Shown: positions 1-5,682 of the stretch, piece by piece
Layout of the letters: every line of letters starts with the position of its first letter
Numbering within the stretch: the first letter of the stretch is position 1
Origin: Oscillospiraceae bacterium
Lineage (GTDB): Bacteria > Bacillota_A > Clostridia > Oscillospirales > Oscillospiraceae
Reading direction: 5' to 3'
NCBI GenBank assembly: GCA_017455225.1
Contig: JAFTBL010000107.1
Span: 1-6,575, forward strand
Length of the DNA stretch: 6,575 nt
Program-made: the position numbers and the translations under genes
The notes under the pieces: model-generated
Told to the model about the DNA's origin: nothing
Seen by the model: only the letters and a program-made list of their open reading frames with translations
Database searches by the model: none

Positions 1-1
1 C

Positions 2-316
2 ACCAAGGTGGTCATCGTGGAGGGCATCCTCATCTTCCAGAACAAGGCGCTGCGGGATCTGATGGACATCAAGATCTTCGTGGAAACGGATGCCGACGTG
101 CGCATCCTCCGCCGCGCCCTGCGGGACGTGGAGGAGCGGGGTCGCTCGCTGGAGTCGGTGGTGAACCAGTATCTCACCACCGTCAAGCCCATGCACGAGC
201 AGTTCGTGGAGCCCACCCGCAAATTCGCCGTCATCATCGTGCTGGAGGGCGGCCACAATCTGGTGGCGCTGGATCTCATCATGCAGCGCATCGCCAGCCA
301 CGTGGCCGAAGCCTGA
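2..316 (+). CDS. udk: Uridine kinase, C-terminal half (5' end outside window)
   Basis: Uridine kinase phosphorylates uridine and cytidine to UMP and CMP with ATP or GTP, in the cytoplasmic pyrimidine salvage pathway. The visible 104 residues match the second half of the family: VIVEGILIF near the start, then [46 protein letters not shown] and [12 protein letters not shown] close to the C-terminus. Full-length members have about 205-215 residues, so roughly half the gene lies upstream of the window. One oddity is that the segment normally reading ADIIIPEGG is AVIIVLEGG here, which loses an acidic residue and a proline. The next gene starts one base after the stop, so the two are probably co-transcribed and translationally coupled. 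The family assignment is secure; whether the substitutions matter is unknown. Confidence 0.95.
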   Translation, partial: TKVVIVEGILIFQNKALRDLMDIKIFVETDADVRILRRALRDVEERGRSLESVVNQYLTTVKPMHEQFVEPTRKFAVIIVLEGGHNLVALDLIMQRIASHVAEA

Positions 317-317
317 C

Positions 318-1070
318 GTGCACGCCCTCCTTCGCGTCGCCGGCGGCTGCGCCTGCCTTGCCTTGGCCGGCTGGTTTCTGCTGCCGCTGGGCAGCGGCAT
401 CCTCCACGTGGGCATGGTGTGGCCGGCGCTGGTGCTGGCGCTGGGCGCGTCGCTGTGCTTTTTCCCCGGCTGGTACCGCAGGCTGCCCGCCCGGCTGTGG
501 AAAACCTGCGCCGTGTGTCTGGCCGCCGGTCTTGCGCTGGCGGCGGCGGTGCTGGGGCTGATGCTCTCCGCCGCCTCCCGTGCTCCCGACAGGGCCGATC
601 CCCCCGCCACCGTGGTGGTGCTGGGCTGTCAGGTACGGCCCGACGGGCGGCCCAGTCTGATGCTTCGCCGCCGGATCGAGGCGGCCTATGAGTATCTGGC
701 CGCCCACCCGGAGGCGGTGTGCGTGGCCTCCGGCGGCACCGACGACAGGGAGCCCTTTGCCGAGGCGCGCTGCATCGCCGAAGCGCTGATCGCCATGGGC
801 GTGGATCCGGCGCGGATCTATCAGGAATCCGGCTCCCGCTCCACCGCCGAAAACCTGGCCTTCTCCGCCGCCCTCATTGCCGAAAACGGTCTGGATCCCC
901 GGGTGGTCGTGGCCACCGACACCTTTCACCAGTACCGGGGCGCCTACTACGCCCGCAGGGCGGGGCTGACCCCCTCCGCCGTCTGCGCCGCGCCCTATCT
1001 GCCGCTGGCGCCCTCCTATTGGGCCCGGGAGATGGCGGGGATCCTCGCCGCGTGGCTCCGGGGATATTAA
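318..1070 (+). CDS. DUF218/YdcF-like membrane protein
   Basis: The 250-residue protein has three hydrophobic segments (about residues 9-25, 32-49 and 63-84) followed by a DUF218 domain (about 96-245), as in the YdcF/SanA/ElyC group of envelope proteins. Family hallmarks are visible: VVVLGCQV at 99-106, the glycine turn SGG at 138-140, ESGSRSTAEN at 170-179, and ATDTFHQYR at 199-207 in place of the usual T-S-x-x-H-x-x-R motif. Relatives act in envelope or peptidoglycan-related processes, but the biochemical reaction of this subgroup is not settled and none is assigned here. The start is a GTG one base after the udk stop. I see no Shine-Dalgarno sequence, so translation probably depends on ribosomes finishing udk. 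An ATG at codon 33 is possible but would cut off the first membrane helix. The domain call is confident; the exact role is unknown. Confidence 0.86.
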   Translation: MHALLRVAGGCACLALAGWFLLPLGSGILHVGMVWPALVLALGASLCFFPGWYRRLPARLWKTCAVCLAAGLALAAAVLGLMLSAASRAPDRADPPATVVVLGCQVRPDGRPSLMLRRRIEAAYEYLAAHPEAVCVASGGTDDREPFAEARCIAEALIAMGVDPARIYQESGSRSTAENLAFSAALIAENGLDPRVVVATDTFHQYRGAYYARRAGLTPSAVCAAPYLPLAPSYWAREMAGILAAWLRGY

Positions 1071-1089
1071 AATGACGATCCGAATCCTT

Positions 1090-1168
1090 CGCGCCGTGCG
1101 CGGCGCGAACAGCTAACGCATAAGCTCGCGTTTCCAAATCACAGATTTTTTGGACACTTACTTATCTG
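1090..1168 (+). repeat. Dispersed intergenic repeat, copy 1
   Basis: This 79-bp block is repeated in inverted orientation at 2763-2838. By hand alignment the copies differ at about 7 positions plus a 3-base length change in a T run (six Ts here, three there). It begins with a hairpin (7-bp arms GCGCGCC-type: CGCGCCG at 1090-1096 and CGGCGCG at 1101-1107, 4-base loop). A conserved core spans 1117-1141, and the right part is weakly palindromic (CCAAA with TTTGG). It starts 20 bp after the DUF218 stop codon, in that gene's direction. It encodes nothing recognisable. It could be a REP- or MITE-like element, or a structured mRNA 3' end. Confidence 0.8.
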
Positions 1169-1189
1169 CAAAGCTTTCTTGACAAGCTA

Positions 1190-1227
1190 ACCGCCGCCCC
1201 GACTGTGATAACAGCCGGGGCGGCGGT
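1190..1227. terminator. GC-rich hairpin between convergent genes, probable bidirectional terminator
   Basis: Perfect 12-bp arms (ACCGCCGCCCCG at 1190-1201 and its complement at 1216-1227) enclose a loop that can itself pair CTGT with ACAG around GATA. It lies between the stop of the DUF218 gene (+) and the stop of the cohesin-protein gene (-), which is where a shared terminator is expected. The flanks are only moderately T-rich (CATTTCCTGTTTATTT on the plus side; little on the minus side). The hairpin is certain, but termination efficiency in each direction is not. Confidence 0.8.
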
Positions 1228-1237
1228 CATTTCCTGT

Positions 1238-2605
1238 TTATTTCTCGCTGCGCCGTCTGCGGATCACCTCCGCCACGCACAGCCCTGCCGCCAGCACGAG
1301 CGCGGCGGCAAGGATCACGATGGTGCGCACGGTGTCGTCGCCGCCGGTGCCGTCCGCTCTCGGCGCGGTGATCTCCGGCTCCTCGTAGGGCTCATCCTCC
1401 GGCGGCTTCTCACCGGCGGCGTCCAGATCCACCAGTGCGAAGTACCCCACCTTGTTTATCTGCGGGGTCAGCAGCGCGCCGTCCTCCCGGGCGCGCAGGG
1501 GCACCTCGGTCAGAGCGCCGCTCTCGCCGATGTAGTACAGCGCCACGTTGGCGCCGTAGCCCTCCGGCACGGGCAGGATCACACGGACCTTGCCGTTGGG
1601 CTGCACGAGCCTTCCGTCCTCTTCCTCCACCGTCAGCTCATACACGGTGCGGCGGGACGACACCTCCTCCAGCGCCCGATCCGCCACCTGCACGGCGGTG
1701 CTGCCGGCCTCCATCACCCGCACCTTGAACGCGGAGCCCTCGATGAACGCGCCCTCCGTGGCCTCCAGTGTGATCCCCGTGGCGCTGTCGGTGGCCTGAC
1801 AGGGGATCTCCTGCTCGGTGGTCTCGCCGCAGCGGCGGCACTTGCCCTGCAGCAGACCGGTCTGAGCCAGCGTAGCCTGCCGCACGGTCTCCGGGCTTTC
1901 AAAATCGTGTCCCAGCGCGTCCGTCGGCTGGGTCTCCTTCGCCTGACAGCGGGAGCAGGTGCGGCTCTCCACGCCCTTTTCCGTGCAGGTGGCCGGCTTG
2001 GACTCGGCCCACTCGCCCCAGCTGTGTCCCGGGGCGGCGGCCTCCCGCTCCTCTGCCTCGCCGCAGACGGAGCAGGTGCGGCTTTCCTTGCCGCCCTCCG
2101 TGCAGTCGGTCTGCCCGACCGCGGCCCACTCGCCCCAGCTATGGCTGAGGCACAGGATCGAAACGGTGGCGCTGGCGCTGGGCGCGCCCAGCAGTGTGCC
2201 GCCGTCCCTCAGCTGCACGGCGGCGCTCACCGTCTGTGCGGCAGCGCCGGTTCTGGCGCGGAGCGTGAAGGTGAAGAACGTGCCGTTCAAATCCGCCTGC
2301 GCGCTTTGAAAGGCGATGGCGCCCAGCTTTTTAGCCTCGTCATAGTTGGTCAGCGTGGCGTCGCCGCCTCTCGCCCACTCGGAGGATACGTATTCGAATT
2401 TGCTTTCGTCGTAGGTCAGCGCCACGGAGCCGCTGCTCACGCCCTCCGCCCCGCTGAGGCTCACCGTAAAGGTGACGGTCTCGCCCGCCTTCACCTCCTG
2501 CGCGGAGGCGGTCAGCGTCGCGGCAGGCCCCTCGGCGTAGGCCGTCAGGATCGCCCCCAGCAGGAGGCAGACCGCCAGCAGCGCCGCAGATATGATCTTT
2601 TTCAT
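1238..2605 (-). CDS. Secreted, membrane-anchored protein with cohesin-like domain and CxxC repeats
   Basis: This is a 455-residue protein. Residues 1-24 form a signal peptide ending AYA. Residues about 29-150 look like a cohesin domain (VKAGETVTFTVSLSG, a short VALTYDESKFEYVS strand pair, then FFTFTLRAR), the fold that binds dockerins in cellulosomes. Two HSWGEW...C...RTCxxC repeats follow (155-188 and 194-226), then a degenerate third (233-269) that has lost its first cysteine. A beta-rich module (about 271-392, ending VGYFALVDLD), an acidic Pro/Glu linker (about 397-416), one transmembrane helix (428-448) and an RRRRSEK tail complete it. There is no LPxTG motif, so it is probably held by the helix with the domains outside the cell. 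The ATG at 2605 was chosen because AGGAG lies 7 bases upstream and a signal peptide follows; an in-frame extension to 2680 would cross the predicted leader. The ligand is unknown. Confidence 0.85.
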   Translation of the reverse strand: MKKIISAALLAVCLLLGAILTAYAEGPAATLTASAQEVKAGETVTFTVSLSGAEGVSSGSVALTYDESKFEYVSSEWARGGDATLTNYDEAKKLGAIAFQSAQADLNGTFFTFTLRARTGAAAQTVSAAVQLRDGGTLLGAPSASATVSILCLSHSWGEWAAVGQTDCTEGGKESRTCSVCGEAEEREAAAPGHSWGEWAESKPATCTEKGVESRTCSRCQAKETQPTDALGHDFESPETVRQATLAQTGLLQGKCRRCGETTEQEIPCQATDSATGITLEATEGAFIEGSAFKVRVMEAGSTAVQVADRALEEVSSRRTVYELTVEEEDGRLVQPNGKVRVILPVPEGYGANVALYYIGESGALTEVPLRAREDGALLTPQINKVGYFALVDLDAAGEKPPEDEPYEEPEITAPRADGTGGDDTVRTIVILAAALVLAAGLCVAEVIRRRRSEK

Positions 2606-2612
2606 GCGCGTT

Positions 2613-2617
2613 CTCCT
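2613..2617 (-). promoter_or_regulatory. Ribosome binding site of the cohesin-protein gene
   Basis: On the minus strand the sequence reads AAAGGAGAACGCGC followed by ATG. AGGAG sits 7 bases from the start, which fixes the start at 2605 rather than at the longer in-frame option. Confidence 0.8.
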
Positions 2618-2653
2618 TTGTCCCATACGTTTTGTGTCCGTTCTGTCGGCAAA

Positions 2654-2683
2654 ACGGCGCAAAAGGGAGTTCTTTTGCACCGT
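2654..2683 (-). promoter_or_regulatory. Leader RNA hairpin in the 5' UTR of the cohesin-protein mRNA
   Basis: Read on the minus strand, ACGGTGCAAAAG and CTTTTGCGCCGT form a 12-bp stem (one G-U pair) around a 6-base loop AACTCC, followed by TTTTGCC. It lies about 10-40 nt after the predicted transcription start and 49 bases before the ATG. It could be a weak attenuator or a 5' stabilising stem. The short T run makes strong termination unlikely. Confidence 0.5.
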
Positions 2684-2698
2684 GATACGTTTCTGTTT

Positions 2699-2727
2699 AT
2701 TATAACACCGCGCCGCAGACTTGACAA
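2699..2727 (-). promoter_or_regulatory. SigA-type promoter of the cohesin-protein gene
   Basis: On the minus strand TTGTCA (2727-2722) is separated by exactly 17 bases from a perfect TATAAT (2704-2699). Predicted transcription starts near 2692, giving a leader of about 87 nt. The -35 box and spacer are embedded in a large inverted repeat (2707-2741). Confidence 0.8.
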
Positions 2728-2741
2728 GTCCGCGGCGCGGT
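2707..2741 (-). terminator. Large hairpin overlapping a promoter; possible end of the chr operon
   Basis: Arms ACCGCGCCGC (2707-2716) and GCGGCGCGGT (2732-2741) pair perfectly. They are extended inward by GACTT/AAGTC across one position that is a G-U pair in minus-strand RNA, leaving a 3-base loop. It lies downstream of the birA-chr operon in the direction of transcription, so it could terminate it. There is no good T run, and the same bases carry the -35 box and spacer of the next gene, so it may instead be an operator. Confidence 0.5.
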
Positions 2742-2762
2742 CAGTATTTCAAAATAGCCTCA

Positions 2763-2838
2763 CAGATAGGTAAGCGTCCAAATCTTTGATTTGGAAACGC
2801 GAGCTTATGCGCTGGCTGTTCGCGCCGCCCGCGGCGCG
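2763..2838 (-). repeat. Dispersed intergenic repeat, copy 2 (inverted relative to copy 1)
   Basis: This 76-bp copy matches 1090-1168 read on the opposite strand, including the exact shared core 2788-2811 except at its edges. The GC hairpin at its start (CGCGCCG/CGGCGCG arms, 2821-2838) keeps both arms while the loop differs from copy 1. The right part here is a clean AT hairpin (TCCAAATC, TTT, GATTTGGA at 2777-2795). It begins 10 bases after the stop of the second chr gene, in that gene's direction, just as copy 1 follows the DUF218 gene. Confidence 0.8.
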
Positions 2839-2848
2839 GTTTTCCCTC

Positions 2849-3409
2849 TCACAGCTCCAGCACCGCGCCCACCACGGCGCTGGCGGCGATGAACACGATG
2901 GGGTGCAGCTTTTTCGTCGGCTCCACCCACCGGCTCAGCACCAGCAGCACCGCCGCCAGAGCCGCCGCCGGCCAGTTGATCCGCGCCAGCCCCTCCGCCG
3001 CGCCGTTCCAGAACGTAAGCAGCACCACGGAGATCCCCGCCGCGGCCACCATGGCGGTGGACGCCGGGCGCAGGCCGTAGAACGCGGCGCTGACCCAGCG
3101 GTTGTCACGGAAGCTCTTCAAAAACGCCGCCACGATCAGCACCACGATGACGGACGGCGCCACCAGCCCCAGCGTGGCCACCACGGCGCCGGGTATGCCG
3201 GCGCTGGCGCAGCCCACGTAGGTGGCCATGTTCACCCCGATGGGGCCGGGGGTGGACTCGCTGACCGCCAGCATATCCGCCAGCTGCGCGGCGGTGAACC
3301 AGCCGGTGCGCTCGGCCATGTCGTACAAAAACGGCAGCGTGGCAAGTCCGCCGCCCACGGCGAACAGCCCGGTCTTGAAAAATTCCCAGAAGAGAGACAG
3401 ATAGATCAT
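2849..3409 (-). CDS. chrA: CHR-family (chromate transporter-like) protein, second half-size subunit
   Basis: This 186-residue integral membrane protein belongs to the short-chain CHR family, in which two half-size proteins encoded side by side correspond to the two halves of the long ChrA chromate transporter. Visible hallmarks are FKTGLFAVGGGLATLPFL (residues 11-28) and the signature SESTPGPIGVNMATYVG (50-66), followed by about four further hydrophobic segments. The C-terminus has a PTKKLHP loop before a final helix. Its ATG overlaps the stop of the preceding chr gene in an ATGA, with GGGAGG 8 bases upstream, so the two subunits are probably made in equal amounts. Many family members have never been tested on chromate, and the natural substrate here could be another oxyanion or something else. 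The family is certain; the substrate is not. Confidence 0.9.
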   Translation of the reverse strand: MIYLSLFWEFFKTGLFAVGGGLATLPFLYDMAERTGWFTAAQLADMLAVSESTPGPIGVNMATYVGCASAGIPGAVVATLGLVAPSVIVVLIVAAFLKSFRDNRWVSAAFYGLRPASTAMVAAAGISVVLLTFWNGAAEGLARINWPAAALAAVLLVLSRWVEPTKKLHPIVFIAASAVVGAVLEL

Positions 3410-3975
3410 TTCGCCCGCCTCCCTTTCACGGCCTCCAGCGCCACGCCCAGCGCCGCCGCCAGAAGCACGAACACCACCGGCGACCAGCGCAGAAACAGCA
3501 TCCCCGCAAGCACCGCCGCGAAAATGCCCAGCGTCCAGCGGTCCTTCACCGCGCTTTTCCATAGCTTCACCACCGCGTTGAAGATCAGCACGCACACGCA
3601 CACCCGGATACCGCCGAAGGCGTGCTGTACCCACTCCACGTGGGAAAAGGCGGTGATCACGCCAGCCAGCGCCGTGATGATCACCAGCGAGGGGAACACC
3701 ATCCCCAGCGTGGCCGCGATGCCGCCCGCCACGCCCCTTCGCTTCTGCCCGATGAAGGTGGCGGTGTTCACCGCGATCACCCCCGGCGTGCATTGGCCGA
3801 TGGCAAAATAGTCCGCCAGCTCCTCGTCGCTGGCCCATTTCTTCGTCTCCACTACCTCCCGCTGCAAAATAGGCAGCATGGCGTAGCCTCCGCCGAAGGT
3901 CATGACCCCCACCTTGGCAAAGGTCAGAAACAGCGTCAACAGCTCTTTCAACTTCCGTTCCTCCCGCCCGATCAT
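3406..3975 (-). CDS. chrA: CHR-family (chromate transporter-like) protein, first half-size subunit
   Basis: This 189-residue membrane protein is the partner of the neighbouring chr gene. It carries FAKVGVMTFGGGYAMLPIL (residues 19-37) and the CHR signature IGQCTPGVIAVNTATFIG (59-76), followed by GMVFPSLVIITAL and further hydrophobic helices, and ends in a basic KGRRAK tail. The ATG at 3975 overlaps the birA stop in an ATGA, which suggests coupling to birA, but has no good ribosome binding site. A TTG at 3951 (residue 9) has GGAGG 8 bases upstream and gives the N-terminus KELLTLFLTF that is usual in the family, so it may be the real or a second start. Placement directly behind birA suggests control by biotin, which would be unexpected for a chromate exporter. 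Confidence 0.9.
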   Translation of the reverse strand: MIGREERKLKELLTLFLTFAKVGVMTFGGGYAMLPILQREVVETKKWASDEELADYFAIGQCTPGVIAVNTATFIGQKRRGVAGGIAATLGMVFPSLVIITALAGVITAFSHVEWVQHAFGGIRVCVCVLIFNAVVKLWKSAVKDRWTLGIFAAVLAGMLFLRWSPVVFVLLAAALGVALEAVKGRRAK

Positions 3976-4955
3976 ACGTATCCGCACACGCCCCGCACCG
4001 AGATCTCCCCGGAGCGCAGGGTCTCCACCGTCCCGTCCGCATAGCGCACCGTCAGCCCGAAGCGCTCGTCCACCGCCAGCACGTCCGCCTGCAGCGTCCG
4101 CCCGTCCCGCAGGATCTCCACCGGCTGCCAAAGCTGCAAACACCGGCGGCGGTATTCCTCCAGCCACCGCTCCGGGGCAAAGAGGATCTCCCGCCGCAGC
4201 GTGTCCAGCTCCTCCATCAGCGCGGCGGCCAGCGCCGCCCGCTCCACGGCCCGGGGCATGGTCATATCCAGCGAAGCGGCTATTTCCCGCAGCTCCGGCG
4301 GGAAGTCCTGCGTCCGCTGGCGGCAGTTGACGCCGATGCCCACCACCGCCGTGTCCACGGTGCCGCTTTCACCCTCCAGCGTCATCTCCGTCAGGATGCC
4401 GCAGACTTTTTTCCCGTTCATAATGATGTCGTTGGGCCATTTGATCCGGGGGCTCTCGCCGCCCAGCCGCTCCACGGCACGGCACACCGCCACCGCCGCC
4501 AGCGCCGTCAGCGGCAGCAGCTCCTCCGCCTGGCAGAGAGGCCGCCACAGTATGGAGAGGTACAGCCCCATTCCCGCCGGGGACAGGAACGACCGTCCCT
4601 TGCGGCCCCGGCCCGCCGTCTGACAGTCGGCAATGACCACGGTGCCGTCCGGCGCGCCCTGCCGGGCAAGGTCGCGGCAGACGTTGTTGGTGGAGTCCAC
4701 CGCCGGCAGCACCTGCCAGTGTGCCCGGGGCGACGCCAGATACGACGCCACTGCCTCCGCCGTCAGCGCCCCGCCGGAGAGCAGCCGGTAGCCGCAGCCG
4801 GTGCGCGCCTCGACCTGCACGCCCCGCCGCCGCAGCTGCTCCACCGCCTTCCACACCGCCGCCCGGGTGATGCCGAGACTCCGGCTCAGCTCCTGGCCGG
4901 AGAGGAATTCCCCCTCCCGCGCCTGCAGCGCCCGGTAAACTTTTTCGCCGCTCAC
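3972..4955 (-). CDS. birA: Bifunctional biotin-protein ligase / biotin operon repressor BirA
   Basis: BirA makes biotinyl-5'-AMP from biotin and ATP and transfers biotin to a lysine of carboxylase carrier proteins; with bound biotinyl-AMP it dimerises and represses biotin genes. This 327-residue protein has all three domains. The winged helix-turn-helix is at about 5-60 (FLSGQELSRSLGITRAAVWKAVEQL). The ligase core carries DSTN at 87-90, the GRGRKGR biotinyl-AMP loop at 115-121 and KWPND at 172-176. A C-terminal SH3-like part contains QPVEILRDGRTLQADVLAVD and TLRSGEISVR. The N-terminal DNA-binding domain marks it as a regulator as well as an enzyme. The GTG at 4955 was chosen because GGAGGTGA ends 5 bases upstream and the protein then begins like its relatives; a GTG three codons earlier overlaps that site. 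It heads an operon with two chr genes and faces bioY. Confidence 0.96.
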   Translation of the reverse strand: MSGEKVYRALQAREGEFLSGQELSRSLGITRAAVWKAVEQLRRRGVQVEARTGCGYRLLSGGALTAEAVASYLASPRAHWQVLPAVDSTNNVCRDLARQGAPDGTVVIADCQTAGRGRKGRSFLSPAGMGLYLSILWRPLCQAEELLPLTALAAVAVCRAVERLGGESPRIKWPNDIIMNGKKVCGILTEMTLEGESGTVDTAVVGIGVNCRQRTQDFPPELREIAASLDMTMPRAVERAALAAALMEELDTLRREILFAPERWLEEYRRRCLQLWQPVEILRDGRTLQADVLAVDERFGLTVRYADGTVETLRSGEISVRGVCGYV

Positions 4956-4985
4956 GCCCGTCACCTCCGCGTTGTTGCTGGCTCT

Positions 4986-5014
4986 ACTGTACCACGCGGC
5001 GGCAAAAATGTAAA
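4986..5014 (-). promoter_or_regulatory. Predicted birA promoter
   Basis: On the minus strand TTTACA (5014-5009) and TACAGT (4991-4986) are 17 bases apart, giving a start near 4979 and a leader of about 24 nt. The -35 box lies inside one half-site of the left BirA operator, so bound BirA should block it. The -10 box is a moderate match (4 of 6). Confidence 0.6.
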
Positions 5015-5041
5015 CTGTTTTACCGGGATCCCGGTTGACAA
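5008..5041. promoter_or_regulatory. BirA operator, left copy (birA-proximal)
   Basis: Half-sites ATGTAAACT (5008-5016) and GGTTGACAA (5033-5041) are separated by 16 bases. Against TTGTAAACC-N16-GGTTTACAA they match at 7 of 9 and 8 of 9 positions. The spacer contains the perfect palindrome CCGGGATCCCGG (5023-5034, overlapping the right half-site). The left half covers the -35 box of birA and the right half covers the -35 box of bioY. Confidence 0.8.
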
Positions 5042-5063
5042 ACCGGCCGCGCGGGAGTATATT
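5035..5063 (+). promoter_or_regulatory. SigA-type promoter of bioY
   Basis: A perfect TTGACA (5035-5040) is followed after 17 bases by TATATT (5058-5063, 5 of 6). Transcription should start near 5070, giving a leader of about 28 nt. The -35 box lies in the right half of the left BirA operator and the -10 box touches the right operator. Confidence 0.85.
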
Positions 5064-5095
5064 GTAAACCGATTTATACGAAACGAGGTTTACAA
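5062..5095. promoter_or_regulatory. BirA operator, right copy (bioY-proximal), perfect palindrome
   Basis: TTGTAAACC (5062-5070), 16 bases, then GGTTTACAA (5087-5095) form a perfect 9-bp dyad identical to the known BirA half-site and spacing. It covers the end of the bioY -10 box, the predicted start point and the GAGG ribosome binding site (5085-5088). Bound BirA would therefore block bioY transcription. Confidence 0.93.
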
Positions 5096-5097
5096 CT

Positions 5098-5652
5098 ATG
5101 CACGTAAAGACCCGCACCCTGCTGTTCACCGCCCTGTTCGCCGCGCTGACCGCCGTGGGCGCATTTTTGAAGATCCCGCTGGGGCACAGCTCCATCACGC
5201 TGCAGTTCCTGTTCACCGCCATGGCGGGCATCCTGCTGGGGCGGCGCTGGGGCGCCTTGAGCCAGTTGGTGTACGTGCTGGTGGGATTGGTCGGCGTGCC
5301 GGTGTTCACCATGGGCGGCGGCTTGGGCTACGTGCTGCAGCCCACCTTCGGCTTTCTGCTGGGGCTGATCCCCTGCGCGTGGCTGATCGGCTGGATGAGC
5401 AGACGGCGCACCGGCGCGGTGTGGCTGGCGGCGTCCTGCGCGGCAGGTCTGGGCGCGCTCTATCTGGTAGGGCTGCCCTACATGGCGCTGATTTTGAACG
5501 GCTACATGGGCAAGGGGATGGATCTTTCCGCTCTGCTGTGGGCCGGGATGCTGCCCTTCCTGCCCGGCGACGCGCTGAAGATCGCCGCGGCGGCGGCGGT
5601 TTGCCCCACCCTGCAAAAGCGTTTGTGCAATTTCGACGAATTCCGGCGGTAA
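5098..5652 (+). CDS. bioY: Biotin transporter substrate-binding subunit BioY
   Basis: BioY is the membrane S-component that captures biotin in the ECF vitamin transporter, working with a shared EcfT and EcfA ATPases that are not in this window. The 184-residue protein has about six hydrophobic segments and the family patterns: ITLQFLFTAMAGILLG (residues 33-48), YVLVGLVGVPVF with a glycine-rich GGGLGY (59-78), PTFGFLLG (82-89), and a late LPGDALK motif before the last helix. Length is typical. The ATG at 5098 follows GAGG by 9 bases, a modest ribosome site that lies inside the right half of the operator. It is divergent from birA and controlled from the double-operator region, so it should be induced under biotin shortage. 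I see no terminator directly after it; the first strong one is at 5813-5842. Confidence 0.96.
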   Translation: MHVKTRTLLFTALFAALTAVGAFLKIPLGHSSITLQFLFTAMAGILLGRRWGALSQLVYVLVGLVGVPVFTMGGGLGYVLQPTFGFLLGLIPCAWLIGWMSRRRTGAVWLAASCAAGLGALYLVGLPYMALILNGYMGKGMDLSALLWAGMLPFLPGDALKIAAAAAVCPTLQKRLCNFDEFRR

Positions 5653-5682
5653 AATTTGGCGCATCCTTGGAGAAGAAATGTA

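Noticed and set aside
279..929. Open frame of 216 codons on the minus strand
   Set aside because: Antisense to udk and the DUF218 gene, with a Gly/His/Arg-rich translation typical of a GC-rich shadow frame.
1205..2773. Long open frame (522 codons) on the plus strand
   Set aside because: It is antisense to the cohesin-protein gene, its translation is low-complexity and resembles no family, and the minus strand has a promoter, ribosome site, signal peptide and domains. Long open antisense frames are expected in such GC-rich DNA.
1071..2848. A complete transposon bounded by the inverted repeats
   Set aside because: No transposase or integrase is encoded, no target duplication is evident outside the copies, and each copy can be explained as a separate 3'-gene element. 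Kept only as a hypothesis.
4956..5312. In-frame extension of birA upstream to 5312 (446 residues in total)
   Set aside because: It would run through both operators, both promoters and part of bioY. The GTG at 4955 with GGAGGTGA gives a normal BirA length and N-terminus.
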